This document shows positions 11,301 through 23,700 of a stretch of DNA of 64,000 nucleotides, in pieces. The stretch lies in the NCBI GenBank assembly GCA_930367205.1, contig OV884012.1, positions 58,549,239-58,613,238 of the forward strand, written 5' to 3'. This DNA comes from Acanthosoma haemorrhoidale. Lineage: Eukaryota > Arthropoda > Insecta > Hemiptera > Acanthosomatidae. Position 1 is the first letter of the stretch. Each line of letters begins with the position of its first letter. The notes beneath the pieces are model-generated. The model was not told where the DNA came from. It saw nothing but the letters and a program-made list of their open reading frames with translations, and did not search any database. The position numbers were made by a program, and so were the translations under genes.

Positions 11301-13620
11301 TGGAAACCCCCGTACCTGAATAAAAGTACTGCCTCTCCCATTGAGATCAGCTACAAACTTTCCTACCTCAGTTTTCCAGAAAATAAGGATTGGGCTAACT
11401 TGGATGACAGTGAGCAAAATGGACTTTTGTAAGGTCTCCTGCTGGTCGCATAGGCTTTTGCACTTATAGATGCTACAATATTTGAGGTCTTATTGAGACA
11501 ATTAAATTTTAAAGGGCTCTCATAGGATGTAGCAGTCAGTTTGTTTATTTGGGTTTGACATCCTTACTCCAATGGTCCTGTAATTAATTCACTTGCTTCA
11601 TGACATGAAGGTTCTGAATTCAAATCCCTAGATGAAAATTGTATTTTATTTCACTTCCAAGAGTAATAATTGGTGTCTCATAATTTCCTTTCTTGATGAA
11701 ATGAAAAAAATATTTGTTTCTGGGCCTATATCATCTAAGAATAAAAAAAGGTATAAACCAAAGTTGCTAACTGTCATAAGTTTGTCTCTAGTGATTATCC
11801 TACAATAGTATTAAACTATACTTTTATGGTGGATTAAGATGAAACCATCAGAATAATAATAATGAAACAAAATACATAAAACAATAAAAATGTGTGTTAA
11901 AAATCTCTAATAGTTGAGCCAAAGTAACATAAGCTGATAATAGGAACAATTAGTAGAGGAAAATTAGAAAGCAACGGTGCATGGACAGATTAGATTAGAA
12001 GAAGAATATAATTTCAGAAAGGAAGTTCTAGTATAAAAATAAGATCATGAATTATTAAACTGAAGAGAAGTAAGGCACTGGTAAACCTGGATTTGAAGTT
12101 TGTGAGCAACCAATATTTATAAGAATGGAGTGCCACAGGTTTCGGCATGAATTAGAAAAGAATGATGAAGTCGATCTATGGGAGGGAAATCCATGTTGAG
12201 TGGGCAGGATCTGGTGTAATGGATTTGGTAGCTGTTTTGAACTGGAAAAGTTTGTAAAGGTAAAATGGAGATGGTGAAATAGATGAGGAATCCAAGGAAT
12301 TATTGTTGACAGACAAAGGGTACAAAGATCCATACAACTTAGTGTAGTGCTGAAATGTACGGTAGTTCCTAGGGATCCCAAGTATAAATCTTAAGAAATA
12401 ATTTATCTGGTGCTTTAATTGATGAGTCTCAGAGAGACACCCACCACACAACCGTTGTCAAAATGGGGGAAGACCAGAGAGATGACAAAGAATTAGCGGG
12501 CTTAAAATAGGAGGAGATCAGCGAGTGGCTTGGAATATGTTGTATTTGCAGGATAGGTTTTGCTCTAGCATTAACCAATGGTTTTGAATGAGTATAAAAT
12601 TTAGGAAATTGAAAATTGTATTGGATGGAAATCGATTCTGAAGTTAGGGATGTCATTTAGGGTTTTGAAGAGGTGACATTAGCCATTGATGATTGTTTGT
12701 GGAAATAGGCTCAAGTCCCAATTCCATTCAGAACATCCTGAATCGGTAGGGAGGTGGAGCTATGGAGGATAGATAGATCTGTGTATCATCGGCATAAAAT
12801 TGGTATGAGCAGTGTTTGATAGATGATTGGAAGTCATTGATGTAAGCACAGAAGAATGGTGGAGAAATGGATGAACTTTGCACTATCCCATAAGACAATG
12901 GTAGTAGTTTGGAGGGAGAATAATACATATTTAATATTGATTAGAAGTACATATGGACTTAAAACATTTAATAAAAATTCCAACAATTATATATGCATAG
13001 ACCATGTATGTATACAGTGAAGTACTCCATTTCTGTATAAAATATTGGCCAGTGATGAATTTACAACAAAACATAAATAAATAATCTCAATATTTTTTTA
13101 GTTTTCATTCAAACACTTCCTTTTGTAACATTATTTTTTAATTGTATTACTAGCATTGATGTTTAGATATTTTGTGTTTTCTTGCAATTTATTCATGGTT
13201 TTCACTTAATAAAAAATTATATAACTTGCCAAATAGTGAATAGCACCAGCCCATTAATATATTATTTGTATACCAGAATATGAAGGTATAAGTGATTATT
13301 TTCCTATTTGAAAAAATTTCTGAAGGAAAATAAGCAGGATTACTTCTAGTAGCATAAATAATGAGTTATTCTTATTATCATAAAGTCTATATTTATTGTT
13401 TTATTCCATTAAAATATATAAATAAATATATACAATATAGATTCATTAAAAGTAATTAAACTGTACATCCCAGGAGATGAAGTTTAGTATCAAACCTTTT
13501 CTCAGTAATTAATTTTGAAGTAAGTATTTTAGGTTTACCTTCTTGGAAATCAAATAGTAAAGTAATGAGAAACACCAATGTCAACTTATATTTAAAGTCA
13601 TAAGTTTGAGAGCTAAACAT
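8351..13620 (-). CDS. Secreted cysteine-rich protein with four EB/EGF-like modules
   Basis: Gene model of six exons, all joined at phase-1 introns: 13539-13620 (start), 10934-11065, 9457-9582, 9246-9383, 8572-8703 and 8351-8457 (stop). Every junction has GT and AG, and the sum is 717 nt (238 aa). Exon 1 encodes a signal peptide with the core LTLVFLITLLF. Each of the next four exons encodes exactly one module with six Cys spaced C-x5-C-x(6-11)-C-x(4-5)-C-x-C-x(9-12)-C, as in EB modules or short EGF-like repeats. The last exon adds a hydrophobic tail (GGVLTVIMINILM), possibly a membrane or GPI-anchor signal. It is the head-to-head partner of the gene at 14715-21220. Exon 1 and the last exon are less certain than the four module exons. 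The function is unknown; adhesion, matrix or receptor roles are only suggested by the fold. Confidence 0.72.
12060..12930 (-). mobile_element. L2/CR1-like LINE relic (reverse transcriptase C-terminal part)
   Basis: The minus strand reads SSSISPPFFCAYINDF, then YADDTQIYLSS, the RT active-site region of CR1/L2-type elements. After frameshifts it continues into a downstream part with FILGIPRNYRTFQHY. It lies inside the first intron of the minus-strand EB-type gene, in the same orientation. Several stops make it inactive. A relative with the same order of motifs is at 46660-47600. Confidence 0.75.
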
Positions 13621-14714
13621 TGATAAAAAACTTAAAAAATTATAATAAAAGAAATATTGACTAAAAATTGTCAAATTAGATACTACTCTGATACAACCAC
13701 TGAACAAACTTATGAGGTGAGCCTTATCTTAGATAATGACATTTGTGATAAAGAATAGTAAAAAAAAAAAAATTGTAAACATTTTTAGCCCTGTTACCTA
13801 AATGAGCATGGTAATTATAGATGCATTTCTATAAATGACTCTGGGGGGTATTGTCTTAAAAAAGGTGCATAAAATTTTAAAAAGTTCTAAAATTGTACCT
13901 TACAAAAATTCAATTTAGTTTAATGAAATTAATTTTGGTCTTTAACTTAAACAACTTTGATCTAATATGAAAAAAGTGACAAGGAAACTGATCCTTGGTT
14001 CAACTCCTTTATTTTTATGCTTAGTTGGCTGGAAGGAGAGCCAGTAAAATAAAGTCAGGTTAATGTTTGCCAATGGGTTGTAGTTCCATTGAGTTGTAAA
14101 TAAATAAAATATTTGTGCTGATTTTTTAAAAATATTTTTTGTTTTATTTATTCACTATGCACTATAAAAACAGATGAAAACTTTATGAATAAACTGTAGA
14201 ATTGTTCTTAGAAGATTCAAGTTGAACTGGAAGAACAACTGTTTTTTCTTAGATTTTTTAAATAATACAGAGAAAAAATTAATTGATGCCATGAATATGT
14301 ACAAATATAATATATATATGTACATATTTTATTTCCTTCCTGCAATATCCCTTGAGAAAAGTCCTTCATTACGCTATGTTGACCATACTAAACTATTTCA
14401 TATTTATGTAACTTTTATTACAATTATTTTAAAAGGAATTTCTAGTACATTGATGTACATTTGTAGTAAATAAATGTCATATATACATGTATATATATAA
14501 TATATTGGTGTGGATTAATATAAATATATTTTTATAAGTGCTTAGCTAGTATTTCTTAAATATTGGAAGAGTTGGTATCAAAGATAGGTGTGCTCATTGT
14601 GCTCTGTGCACATTTTTTTTAAAATCTAATCTTATCTTATTTCTTTTAGATTACAGGTATGAGGTGGAGCTTAGTGATTCAATGATGCTCAGAATCAGCA
14701 CAGTTAAGCCTACA
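13621..14714. promoter_or_regulatory. Shared intergenic region between two head-to-head EB-type genes
   Basis: About 1.1 kb of very AT-rich DNA separates the start codons of the two divergent genes, so it must contain the promoters of both, unless further 5' exons exist. A pyrimidine tract ending in TTTTAG at 14648-14649 could be the acceptor of a 5'-untranslated exon of the plus-strand gene. I could not pick out a convincing TATA or initiator element. Confidence 0.4.
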
Positions 14715-17700
14715 ATGTATTTTTTAAAAACATTTATTTTAATAATTTATTTGTTTGGAAATTCAATAGCCAATACCAATGTTACGACTGTCCATCCACC
14801 TGCTAATGCCACAACTAAGCAGCTAATTTCAGTTACGACAACACAACCAGTTGTTCCTCTAGTTAAACTTGAATCTGCTAAGAATAATTCTGTTCTGAAT
14901 CAAACTAGAGTTGGGAATGCAAGTGTAGGAGAAAGGAAAGAACAAAATGTTAACATGTTTTCATTTTTCTCAAATACACCAGGTAATCTTATACAACATT
15001 TATGTAAATTTATATGTTAATGGGCTATCAAATAAATATTTAAATGTTACTCTTTTAAACTCATTACACTGGTCATTTTTATCAGAAAAAAAGTCAATTT
15101 TAAACTTACTTACAAGTTTTGTATTGTTGTACCAAAAAGTTATGTAAATATTTAATTTTTTTTTGAGTTTTATGTCCATTTCTATTCCAACTTGGGTAGC
15201 AAGGGTGAGCTATATAATTCCAATTTATGACGATTGGGTTGAAAGAACAAAATTCACTGTCCACCTGGTGATTTGAAGCTAGAAACTTAATATTGTACTA
15301 CCCACTTTACCTTACAACAATCATTTTGTAAAGATATAATTTTTTTATTAAGTGCATTTCTAGTATTGCCATGATTTTCGCTTAAAATTGTTTAAAAATA
15401 TGTGTACAGAGCATTAGATTATGTTGATTAGTGTCTTAGTTCAGCTAAGAAAAGTTTATTTTGTACTTAATCTGTGACTAGGTGATAGACTCTACTAAAC
15501 TTATTTAATGCAATGTAAACACTTTTTTCTACCCACAATGTGTAACTATATATACCAGGGCTTTCCACTATTTATGTTGCCATTATATAGTATTATAACT
15601 CACAACCAGCAAACTATTTCAAAACTTTTATGAAATGGATGCATTCATAAATATTCTATACTCGGGACAAAAAAAATTGTTCAACCAGAGAAAAATTAGT
15701 GTTATACAAGGCATTATAGCGGTTTTATTTGTTTAACATAAAAAAAAAAAATATGGGTTAAGACTATTAAAAAAGTCAAGTCTGATGAACACAGTTAAAT
15801 TTTTAATTCATCTTACTATAGGTACTTCAACTTAAGTGATATTTTGAAGGAATTACAATTAATTACATATTATCAATCAGGTAATTAATTTTTATAATTT
15901 ACTTAACATAATAGAAACAATTTTAAGAACCAATTAATTAATTGTTTAATTGAGTTGTGATTATTTCATTATTATGGCTTGGAACTTCCTTGCCAATTCA
16001 TGCCTGATGATTTAATTGACAGTTTCAATAACTTCATGTAATTTACTTCCTTTTAAAGTCCCAACAAATATGAAATTAATCAGGAAAATATAAAATAATA
16101 TATATAAAAGATAATAATTTAATAGGTAATTTTTTTAATTAAATTTATTTCTCATATAAATGTTTTATTATAATTATTTTTTTAAACATTTTTGATTACT
16201 TCAATATAATTAATGCCTATATGCAAAAGAAAAATAAATCTTGAGATTGAGTAGTATAAGATCAATAATATAGTGTATTAGCTCTTCATTAAGCAAAAAA
16301 TCTAAGTGCGGAAGTCTGACCATTGATCATGAAATAGTACTTTCTTAACTTGTATTAAGCTTCTGAGCAACAGTAGTGGATAGCAAATCAACTAACATAT
16401 TATAAACAATAAATATCCTACATAAAATGTAAAATAAATACCTAAAAGCAGAAGTAAAGTTCAAAATTGACTCTTTAAATTTAAGGTTAATTTCTCAAAA
16501 GTGATTAATTTATCTTATTCTGACGAGCTAAGGTGTGAGTTTGATTAGCAATAGTAATTACCAAATGAGTCACACATATAAGAGGAAAATCATATTGCTA
16601 ATGCATATATGTTTTGTGTGAATCATAAGCATATCAATAGTTTTGCCCAAGGATGACATTTACAGATAAGCCAAATCATCAGACAGATTTCAATACTTTT
16701 TTATTTATATTTAATGATAAATGGTTTGGTTTGGGGAGGGATACAACACATTTGCCAGCAGCAGTTAGTCTTTGGATAATATAAAGATTAAAATGAAAAC
16801 TTATAAAATAATAATTATGGCCAATCCAATGCAAAGCCATTGGCACCAGCTCATGAATTTAAAGAGGAAGTATCCTTTGATTTCACTCAATTGCTAACTA
16901 TGGTTTATGTCAGCAATTATTTCAATATCAAAAAAATTTAAATACCCTCAAAATAGTCATCTGTAGTTCTACAAGTGCCAAAACAGTGGAAATTTAAATG
17001 AATTGGATTATTTAAGACTTTGGAAGAACAAATGATTGTATGAACTCTTATTTCAGTTTTGGTCCAAATTTCCAAAGTTAAAGTATATAAAAGGTTTTTC
17101 TTCTTTTTAATCTAGTTAAATATTTAAAAGAAGAAGGATCAGGATGACCATGCAAGAAAGAGCATTCACATTGTAGCGTTGCAGATCAGAGCTGCATTAG
17201 TTTGATCCTCTCTGAGAGTAGATTTTATTCTATTGTATCCCCAGGAAATAAAGTCAACAAATAAAGTCTGGCTAGAGATTGCTGGTTACTTGTAATAACC
17301 CTTCCTTTTTGCCCTCGAGTAGTAAAATATTTTAAGAAAGCTATAGACATTAACTTGTTTTGTAAATTAAAATAATAATAAGCTAGCATTATTTATAAAT
17401 GATTAGCTCCAAAAATTTACTGACATCTCAATAATTATATATCTTAATATTAGTTATAGGTAGTGCTTGTAGCAGTGGTGATGACTGCAACACACCAGTA
17501 AATTCTATGTGTCTCAATGGTACTTGCCAATGCAAACCAGATTTTGTAGCATCATCTAACAAAAGAAAATGTTTGCCAAGTAAGTATAGTATCTTAATAC
17601 CATCACAGCATAAAAAAAAAAACTCTGTATGTTTATTTAAGATATGTACTTTTTTAAACCAAAACTGTAAACTATATGCCTATCGCTTATCCGGTGGAGC

Positions 17701-18304
17701 AACAACTTAGCAGCTAAAACAGTTGAGTCCCAATTATATGTGGTTGGATTATCTGGTGTGCGGACTAGACATGGGTTCCAATTAACGACCTTAAAAAAAT
17801 AAAAAGGCAAATGAGTACACATATTTATACAACTATAGCAAAAGTATACAAAATTTCCAATTATGTTTTTTTTTTAAATAATAAATATAGTAAATATTTA
17901 ATAAGAATTTCTTACTAATTTAATTATAGGTTTTGTGAATATTACTTCCTAGCCTCCAGAAAATACCTCCCCAGGCAGCATCACCAAATTACCTTTAATT
18001 TAACTATGTTAAAAAATAGCTATTAAATAACACATAGCTCTTAAAAATGTTGACTTACTTTAAAATCTTTTTGAATTAAACTTCAAAATCTCACTATCCA
18101 TGGTTCTCTGTTATCTGCAGGGAACTCATCCCAAACTGTCCCCCTCCTGGTTACTTACTCTGCTGTCTATGTTTTTCTCAAAATTATGATGTATATTCTT
18201 CCGACTTCTCCATCATGAATAAATAGAAGTTACCATCTTCACGGACAATAAAACACCCACCTACGTTTCCTTATTTTATCAATAAATATTTGGCGTCAGT
18301 GGTA

Positions 18305-18349
<45 letters not shown>

Positions 18350-21220
18350 GAATGGTTACTTATCATTGTACAAACTAATCTAATTAAAAAATTATTTTAA
18401 ATATAGGAAATAGGATTAGTATATTATTGTCAAAAGTATGAAATTACAGAACCCAATAAGCTTCAAGATGCCTGTACTGAGGATGTGCAATGTGATCAAC
18501 TGTTCAACAATGTATCTGGGTTGGCTGTGTGCCTTTCATTCGCCTGTGTTTGCAGCGCTAATGCTGTTCTAGTTGACAATAAGTGCTATAAAAAGACAGG
18601 TAAACTATTTGAGTTTAATTAAAGTAAGAAATATATAATAATTTTAATTAAATTAATTGTTAATTTTTTTTTTTACTGAAAATATAAATATGGTAATAAT
18701 TAGAATTTTTTAAAGAAATAGCTCCACAAAAAAGTGGCTTACTTTGAAATTTTTGATTTCTTTGTTTATTAGTAACTTTTCATTTAAAAAAAAAAACAGG
18801 GGAAATGAAAAGAAAAAAACAGAAAAAAAAACACAACAGTTCAATCAAAAAAAGGGATTTTTTCCACAAAAACTGAAATAACGATTTTTTTCTTATTTTT
18901 AATAATGAATACTTCCTCCTCTAGCCCTGATAACTTCCTCCAGCCTTCTTGACATATCTAATTAAGTTTTGACTGCGGTTTGATGAATTTCATTTTTTTT
19001 TCAGAAGAGCTCGAAAAGAGGAGCATTACTTTCTGAATCTCCAAAACAAAACAGTTTTCCTTTTGAAGGTCTTTTAGTCTTTTACGAACATGACATTTTA
19101 ATTATGATTCTATTTCTTAATAATAGAGGTGAGCTAAAGTCATGACATAGCTCTGGGAAAAATAAATATTATTACGTTTTTTATCTTTTAATTGTTTATA
19201 TTTAAGTTTAATCTGAGGTTCTGTTAATATAAAAAGGAAACTTCTGGCAAAAGGAAAATTGTTTATTAACAAATTGATTCATGAGTTACACATATGTTAT
19301 AAATTTACAATGTTAAAAAAATATAAAGTTACAATGTACCTTGCTATAATATTTACTGGCCAGTTTTACTTATTTGTTTTCTACGCGTGGTCTTCTTTAT
19401 CTTCATCGTCGTCTTTGTCTCGAGCGTGGGTGGCTACTTGGTGCTGAGCGTGGTCCTGGTACGTCTTCTCTGGTTGCCAGGTCAAATTGAAAGAGCTCAG
19501 GCTTCTCCTCTCTCTTTCGTCGTCCTTATCCCGTTTCGCTGCCTTCTTGAGTTTTTTAGATCTCTTTTGGTTTAATGCCATTTGCCTTAGATATAATTAA
19601 CTTTACTTATTTTAAAGTTAACAAATCCAATATTAAAATATTTATATTTAAATTTTAATATTATTTATTTGATAACTATTAATATTAGGCATAACGGAAA
19701 CAAAAACCGTTCATCCTTTTATAGCCATGAACCACGGTTCGTTTTTACATTTTTCTACGCTCGCTAATTTCGAGTTTATCTCAAAGGCAACAGCAAAACT
19801 CACCACATCAAAATATCACAACAATATATACATTTATATAAATTACTTAAATTAATGAAACACATTCTGAATCTTCTAATTCTTGTCGAAGACACCTATA
19901 TAAGCCACCTTAATTTAATGTCAAAAAAATTGTATTTATATTATCCATTATTTAAATTATATTTTTATTGCTGCTGTACTTACCTATTTTACTGAACTAA
20001 TATTTACACTAATGTATCATATCACTATCTTTTTTTTAGTTTTGGGGAGTTCATGTAAATCAGATAAAGAATGCTCTTCAATACCATATTCATACTGCTT
20101 TCAAGGGGTGTGTGCATGTGACCCAGATTTTTCACCAGATGAAAATGGCACTCACTGCTACCCTATAAATGGTAAAAGTTAATTAATCTAATATGGAAAT
20201 ATTGTGTATTTTGTCTTAAAACAGTGGAATGTATTCATGTAATATTTTTTCTAGGAACAAGTAGTTTCGACTGTAGCCAATCAAGTATAGTGTGTGAAGT
20301 ATTGGGTACCCATGCTTATTGTTTAAATGGATCTTGCGTTTGTTATCCTGGATATCACCTCAATTCTAGAAAATGTGTTTATGAAAAAAGTAAGACGATT
20401 GCTATCAGATAATTCATAAATGCTTATTGTGATTGGTGTTAAGAACAGATTAATTTCAAATCAATTTTGTGATGAGAATGTCCTCAGATATTTTTAATTG
20501 CAGTAAACATTTTGACATAATGACTGCTATAAAGCGTAAAGCACTCCCTATTTAATTAACATCCTTTTGTTGCTGGATCAATAATAATAATTAATACATT
20601 GCTTTGAGAAGGAAATATCTAGAAAATATTTGTGTTGACAATAAGCCTAGTTTGACCTTAAATATAATCAAACTTTATTTTTTAGGCTTAGGTGAATTTT
20701 GTGATAGTGATAATGACTGTATAGTAGACATGAAACCAAAGGAACCATCAAATATAAGAGTGTGTACAAATAATAAGTGTTCATGTATCAAAGGATACAA
20801 CAGCTTAACAGAACATAATTTGTGTGAAAGTAAGTAAGGCAATATAATAATATATACATATAATGACTAAATTTATATAATTTTCTTTATCCAATGCTGA
20901 CTCTTAATATTTGTTATTGATTTAAAGTGGGTTCCCATAAGATTGTTTAATCTTTTTGCCTCATTTATAGTCAAATAATAGTAGTAATGACATAAAATCT
21001 TACATCATAATTGCCTTTAAAAAATATTTTTTTATATTATTCAATATTAATCAAATGACCACAAACTGAGAGTGGTTAAATATTTTATGCCCAAGTGAAT
21101 TTTATGTTTGTTGTATGAAAATTTCTTTTATTTATTTACAAACTATTTCCAGGTGGATCATCAATTATCACAAACAGTCTTCTTTTGGTTATGGTATGCT
21201 TATTTTTTTTGTTAAAGTAA
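14715..21220 (+). CDS. Secreted, probably membrane-anchored, protein with five EB/EGF-like modules
   Basis: Gene model of seven exons, all introns phase 1: 14715-14982, 17460-17579, 18450-18599, 20040-20171, 20255-20389, 20686-20829 and 21153-21220. All have GT-AG ends and the sum is 1017 nt (338 aa). ATG 14715 gives a good signal peptide (core FILIIYLFG); an in-frame ATG at 14682 is an alternative. A Thr/Asn-rich stalk with several N-x-S/T sequons (NVT, NAT, NNS, NQT, NAS) follows. Five modules come next, one per exon, each with six Cys spaced C-x(5-6)-C-x(7-14)-C-x4-C-x-C-x(10-12)-C. The last exon encodes a small-residue stretch (SGSS) and a hydrophobic end (LLLVMVCLFFLLK), typical of a GPI-anchor signal or a tail anchor. 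Paralogue of the gene at 8351-13620. Exact biological role unknown. Confidence 0.78.
18308..18347. repeat. (TA)n microsatellite
   Basis: About 20 uninterrupted TA units in the intron before the second module exon of the plus-strand EB-type gene. Confidence 0.95.
18780..18990 (-). mobile_element. Tc1-like transposon relic (transposase C-terminus)
   Basis: On the minus strand a short frame ends with MSRRLEEVIRARGGSIHY and a stop. This matches the conserved C-terminus of Tc1-type transposases (S-M-P-R-R-L...V-I-x-A-x-G-G-x-T-x-Y). Nothing else of the element is legible. It sits in an intron of the plus-strand EB-type gene. Confidence 0.55.
19170..19823 (-). mobile_element. Solo LTR of the window's gypsy lineage
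   Basis: Read on the minus strand the sequence starts TGTTGTGATATTTTGATG and ends ACGTAATA. It is flanked on both sides by ATAT (19166-19169 and 19824-19827), a perfect 4-bp target duplication. Its first ~140 nt match those at 49620 and 50765, its last ~330 nt match 54877-55194, and the polyadenylation-side core (GCCAGAAGTTTCC...TTAACAGAACC) also matches the LTRs at 38216 and 44526. No internal region is present, so it is a solo LTR left by recombination. A sense-strand ORF of 66 codons (19581-19381), rich in Lys, Asp and Arg, lies inside it; its meaning is unclear. It lies in an intron of the plus-strand EB-type gene, in antisense orientation. Confidence 0.82.
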
Positions 21221-22231
21221 ATCAATTTTCAGTGTAACTTGAAGGCCTTAGTGCAGAGAGAAACTTGTAAGCTTTGGTCTTTATAAGAATATTTAAATTT
21301 ATCTTTTTTTAAAAAACTTTTGTAAATATTTGAAATTAATTTTATCAACTTTGTTATTATTAATTCTCACAATAATTACATCTTATCTCACAATAATTAA
21401 AGCAAGTGATATTTGATTTGAAAAGCTTTTTTCACTTACTTTGCGAGTTACTTATTATGTAACACAAATTGTACAAAGGAAAAAAGAAAATTCCTATAAT
21501 TTTCTTATGAGTTCTTTTAATAAATCATGTATCATATTTTAGAACTACTATAATAAAAACTTAACAGTATCAAATAGTGTATTTTACTCTAAGAATAATT
21601 TATTTTTAATATATTATGTTAATTGTCTACCATTAGAAAATATAATTTTTTAAAAAGATTATGAGTTAAAAAGCAACTATGGTGAAATAGTCCTAAATTA
21701 GTTGCACATCCTCTTTCTCCCCCTTAAGGTGCGACAGAAAAAAAACCAAAATTTTACTAGTTGTGTGTAGGAGAATATGTAATAGTGTAAGATTTCAATA
21801 TTAATGTAGCAAATATACTTAGATTTATTTTTTGCGTCAATTAATTTAATAGCAATCACCAATGCAAAAGGTAATTCATTAAGTTACAAAATATATTCAA
21901 ATCATGTACATGTATGCTAAGACTTTAGGATTCAAATTTAAAATATAAGCATTATGCATTAATAATAACCTAAACTGACGAATATATAATAAATTAGCCT
22001 GTACTATCCTATTATAATAAATTTAATTGAAAACAAAGTAAATTTGTACTAATTTAACTGTTATAATTTATTTTTAAATATTTATGTCTTCACATTTCAA
22101 TAGTATACCAGTCAATGTCTAATGGTAATGATTCTGACTATTTTAGATTTTCTTACAATGAATAGAATAGCCTATTTATTAAATAATAATAACTTATAGC
22201 AATAATAAAGTTATTTTTATTATTAAAACAT
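21221..22231. other. AT-rich 3' UTR and intergenic sequence
   Basis: No ORF or identifiable repeat. The first few hundred bases are presumably the 3' UTR of the plus-strand EB-type gene. Confidence 0.4.
21519..21524 (+). terminator. Possible polyadenylation signal of the plus-strand EB-type gene
   Basis: AATAAA about 300 nt after the stop codon at 21220. Such hexamers are common by chance in AT-rich DNA, so this is only a candidate. Confidence 0.3.
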
Positions 22232-22235
22232 AATT

Positions 22236-22493
22236 GAAGGGTTTGCTGCAAAAAGGAGGTAGCTCCAATTTTTCCATTTGTTGGGAAACCAAACAAAACG
22301 TTTAAAAAATTCAAATTTTAAGTTATGTAAAAATATTGTTGTTGCTTACTTTCAATTATGGTGTTTACATATTACGATTCTGCTGCATCCTTTTTGTTCC
22401 AAATAAAAGAGGTTTTTTTTTTGACACAAGAAAGTGTTTCTAACTCCCAACAGCTATGGGATGGAGCTACCTCCTTTTTGCAGCAAACCCTTC
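22236..22493. mobile_element. MITE with perfect 32-bp terminal inverted repeats
   Basis: GAAGGGTTTGCTGC... at 22236-22267 is exactly repeated as its inverse complement at 22462-22493. The internal 194 bp is AT-rich and non-coding. AATT flanks both ends (22232-22235 and 22494-22497), a possible 4-bp duplication; because AATT is palindromic it could also be part of the TIR. Small size, no ORF and undiverged TIRs indicate a recently moved non-autonomous DNA transposon. The TIR does not match the mariner at 6796. Confidence 0.88.
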
Positions 22494-22839
22494 AATTGTA
22501 AAACTGTCATAATTTCTTAACATTTAAAATACAGTTAATTTCAGCTTAGTGTTTTTTTTTCCAGTTTCTTTGATTATAATAAAATTATAAATATTAAAAA
22601 ATGAATTAATAGCAGTTCCAAAAACTGCTAATAGGCTACAATCATTAACAAGTTGTTGTTGTTTTTTTAATCCATTATCCTAACCATTTTTGATAATCGA
22701 TAAAATCAAATAATTATGGTACATTTATTTTTAAAGATTTTTTTTGTAATTATTTGTAAAAGTTTATTAATATAAGGGATTCAGTAAAGGCCATGGGCAA
22801 CCTTTACTGGTTAGCAGGCCAAATAACCCAAATTCAATC

Positions 22840-23700
22840 CATCTAAAGTTCAGTAAGGTCTATCTATAAATTTTCCGATGCATTATTTATACCAGCATTC
22901 ATTGGTGAAGCAAATGTAGCAAAATTTGGAGTCTTTGTTTGGAATTCAGCAATGCTTATGTTTAAAAAGAAACTGTTCTGCAGTCTAAGTTGTTTTTTGC
23001 CTTACCTGATCCAAAAACAAAAGTATCAGTGGCATGATTCACCAAAATTAGGAGGAATACCTGAGACCATTCCCATTCGCATTAGATCTGCATGAAGGCA
23101 CTAAGCAAATAACCCACTTATGATCCTAGTTATTTGGAGGTCACTTCTTTTCTACTACTTCTTCCCAATCACCAAAAAGGACGACAGCCTATTGTCTTGG
23201 CTAACTAGATATTTATCTTACATCCCTCAATTTTTGAGAGGTATTACATACATCACAGGACCTGAAAACACAGCAACTGATGGTCTCTCTAGGATTTAAT
23301 CCATCGCAAAATATACTGTAACTCGACTAGAGTTCACAAAAGCCAAAGTAACAAGCATTCAATTTTGTGAAGTACCTGGTGGCACCAGCAATAACAGCCT
23401 ACAACTAAAAAAAAAACACCTAGAATAGTCCTATAATGCGATGTTTCTATTGGTCAAGTTAGACCAAATCTACCTTCTAATCAGTCATCATGATGTCCTT
23501 AAACATCTTCACTCTATCACTCCTTCCTCATCCTTGAGCCTAAGCAATATCTTGATTATTATTAAAAAGATTTGGTTGTACCTCTGGCAGCTAAGATAGT
23601 ACACTTACTTCCCCATGCCCTTCTAATATACAACTGATAACGGACAAACCTGTTGACAGGTCAACTGACAACTGATGGCAGGACAAGACTGTTGATTGAT
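22840..23700 (+). mobile_element. Degenerate Ty3/gypsy pol (RNase H to integrase N-terminus)
   Basis: A broken frame near 23200-23300 reads SWLTRYLSYIPQF, then a Y-I-x-G-x-E-N-T-A-T-D-G-L-S-R segment, the end of a gypsy RNase H domain. Near 23480-23570 a second piece (LHSITHP followed by W) fits the zinc-binding N-terminus of integrase. Stops are frequent. It is not closely similar to the young gypsy at 38216-45071. Confidence 0.6.

Noticed and set aside
11570..11640. tRNA-like B boxes at 11620, 13995 and 17200
   Set aside because: Only short, imperfect matches without an A box at the right distance.
14222..14473. 83-codon plus-strand ORF before the EB-type gene
   Set aside because: AT-rich, Lys/Asn/Tyr/Ile-rich translation with no motif and no spliced link to the gene.
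18308..18347. Alternating TA tract as a regulatory site
   Set aside because: Plain microsatellite in an intron; no supporting signal.
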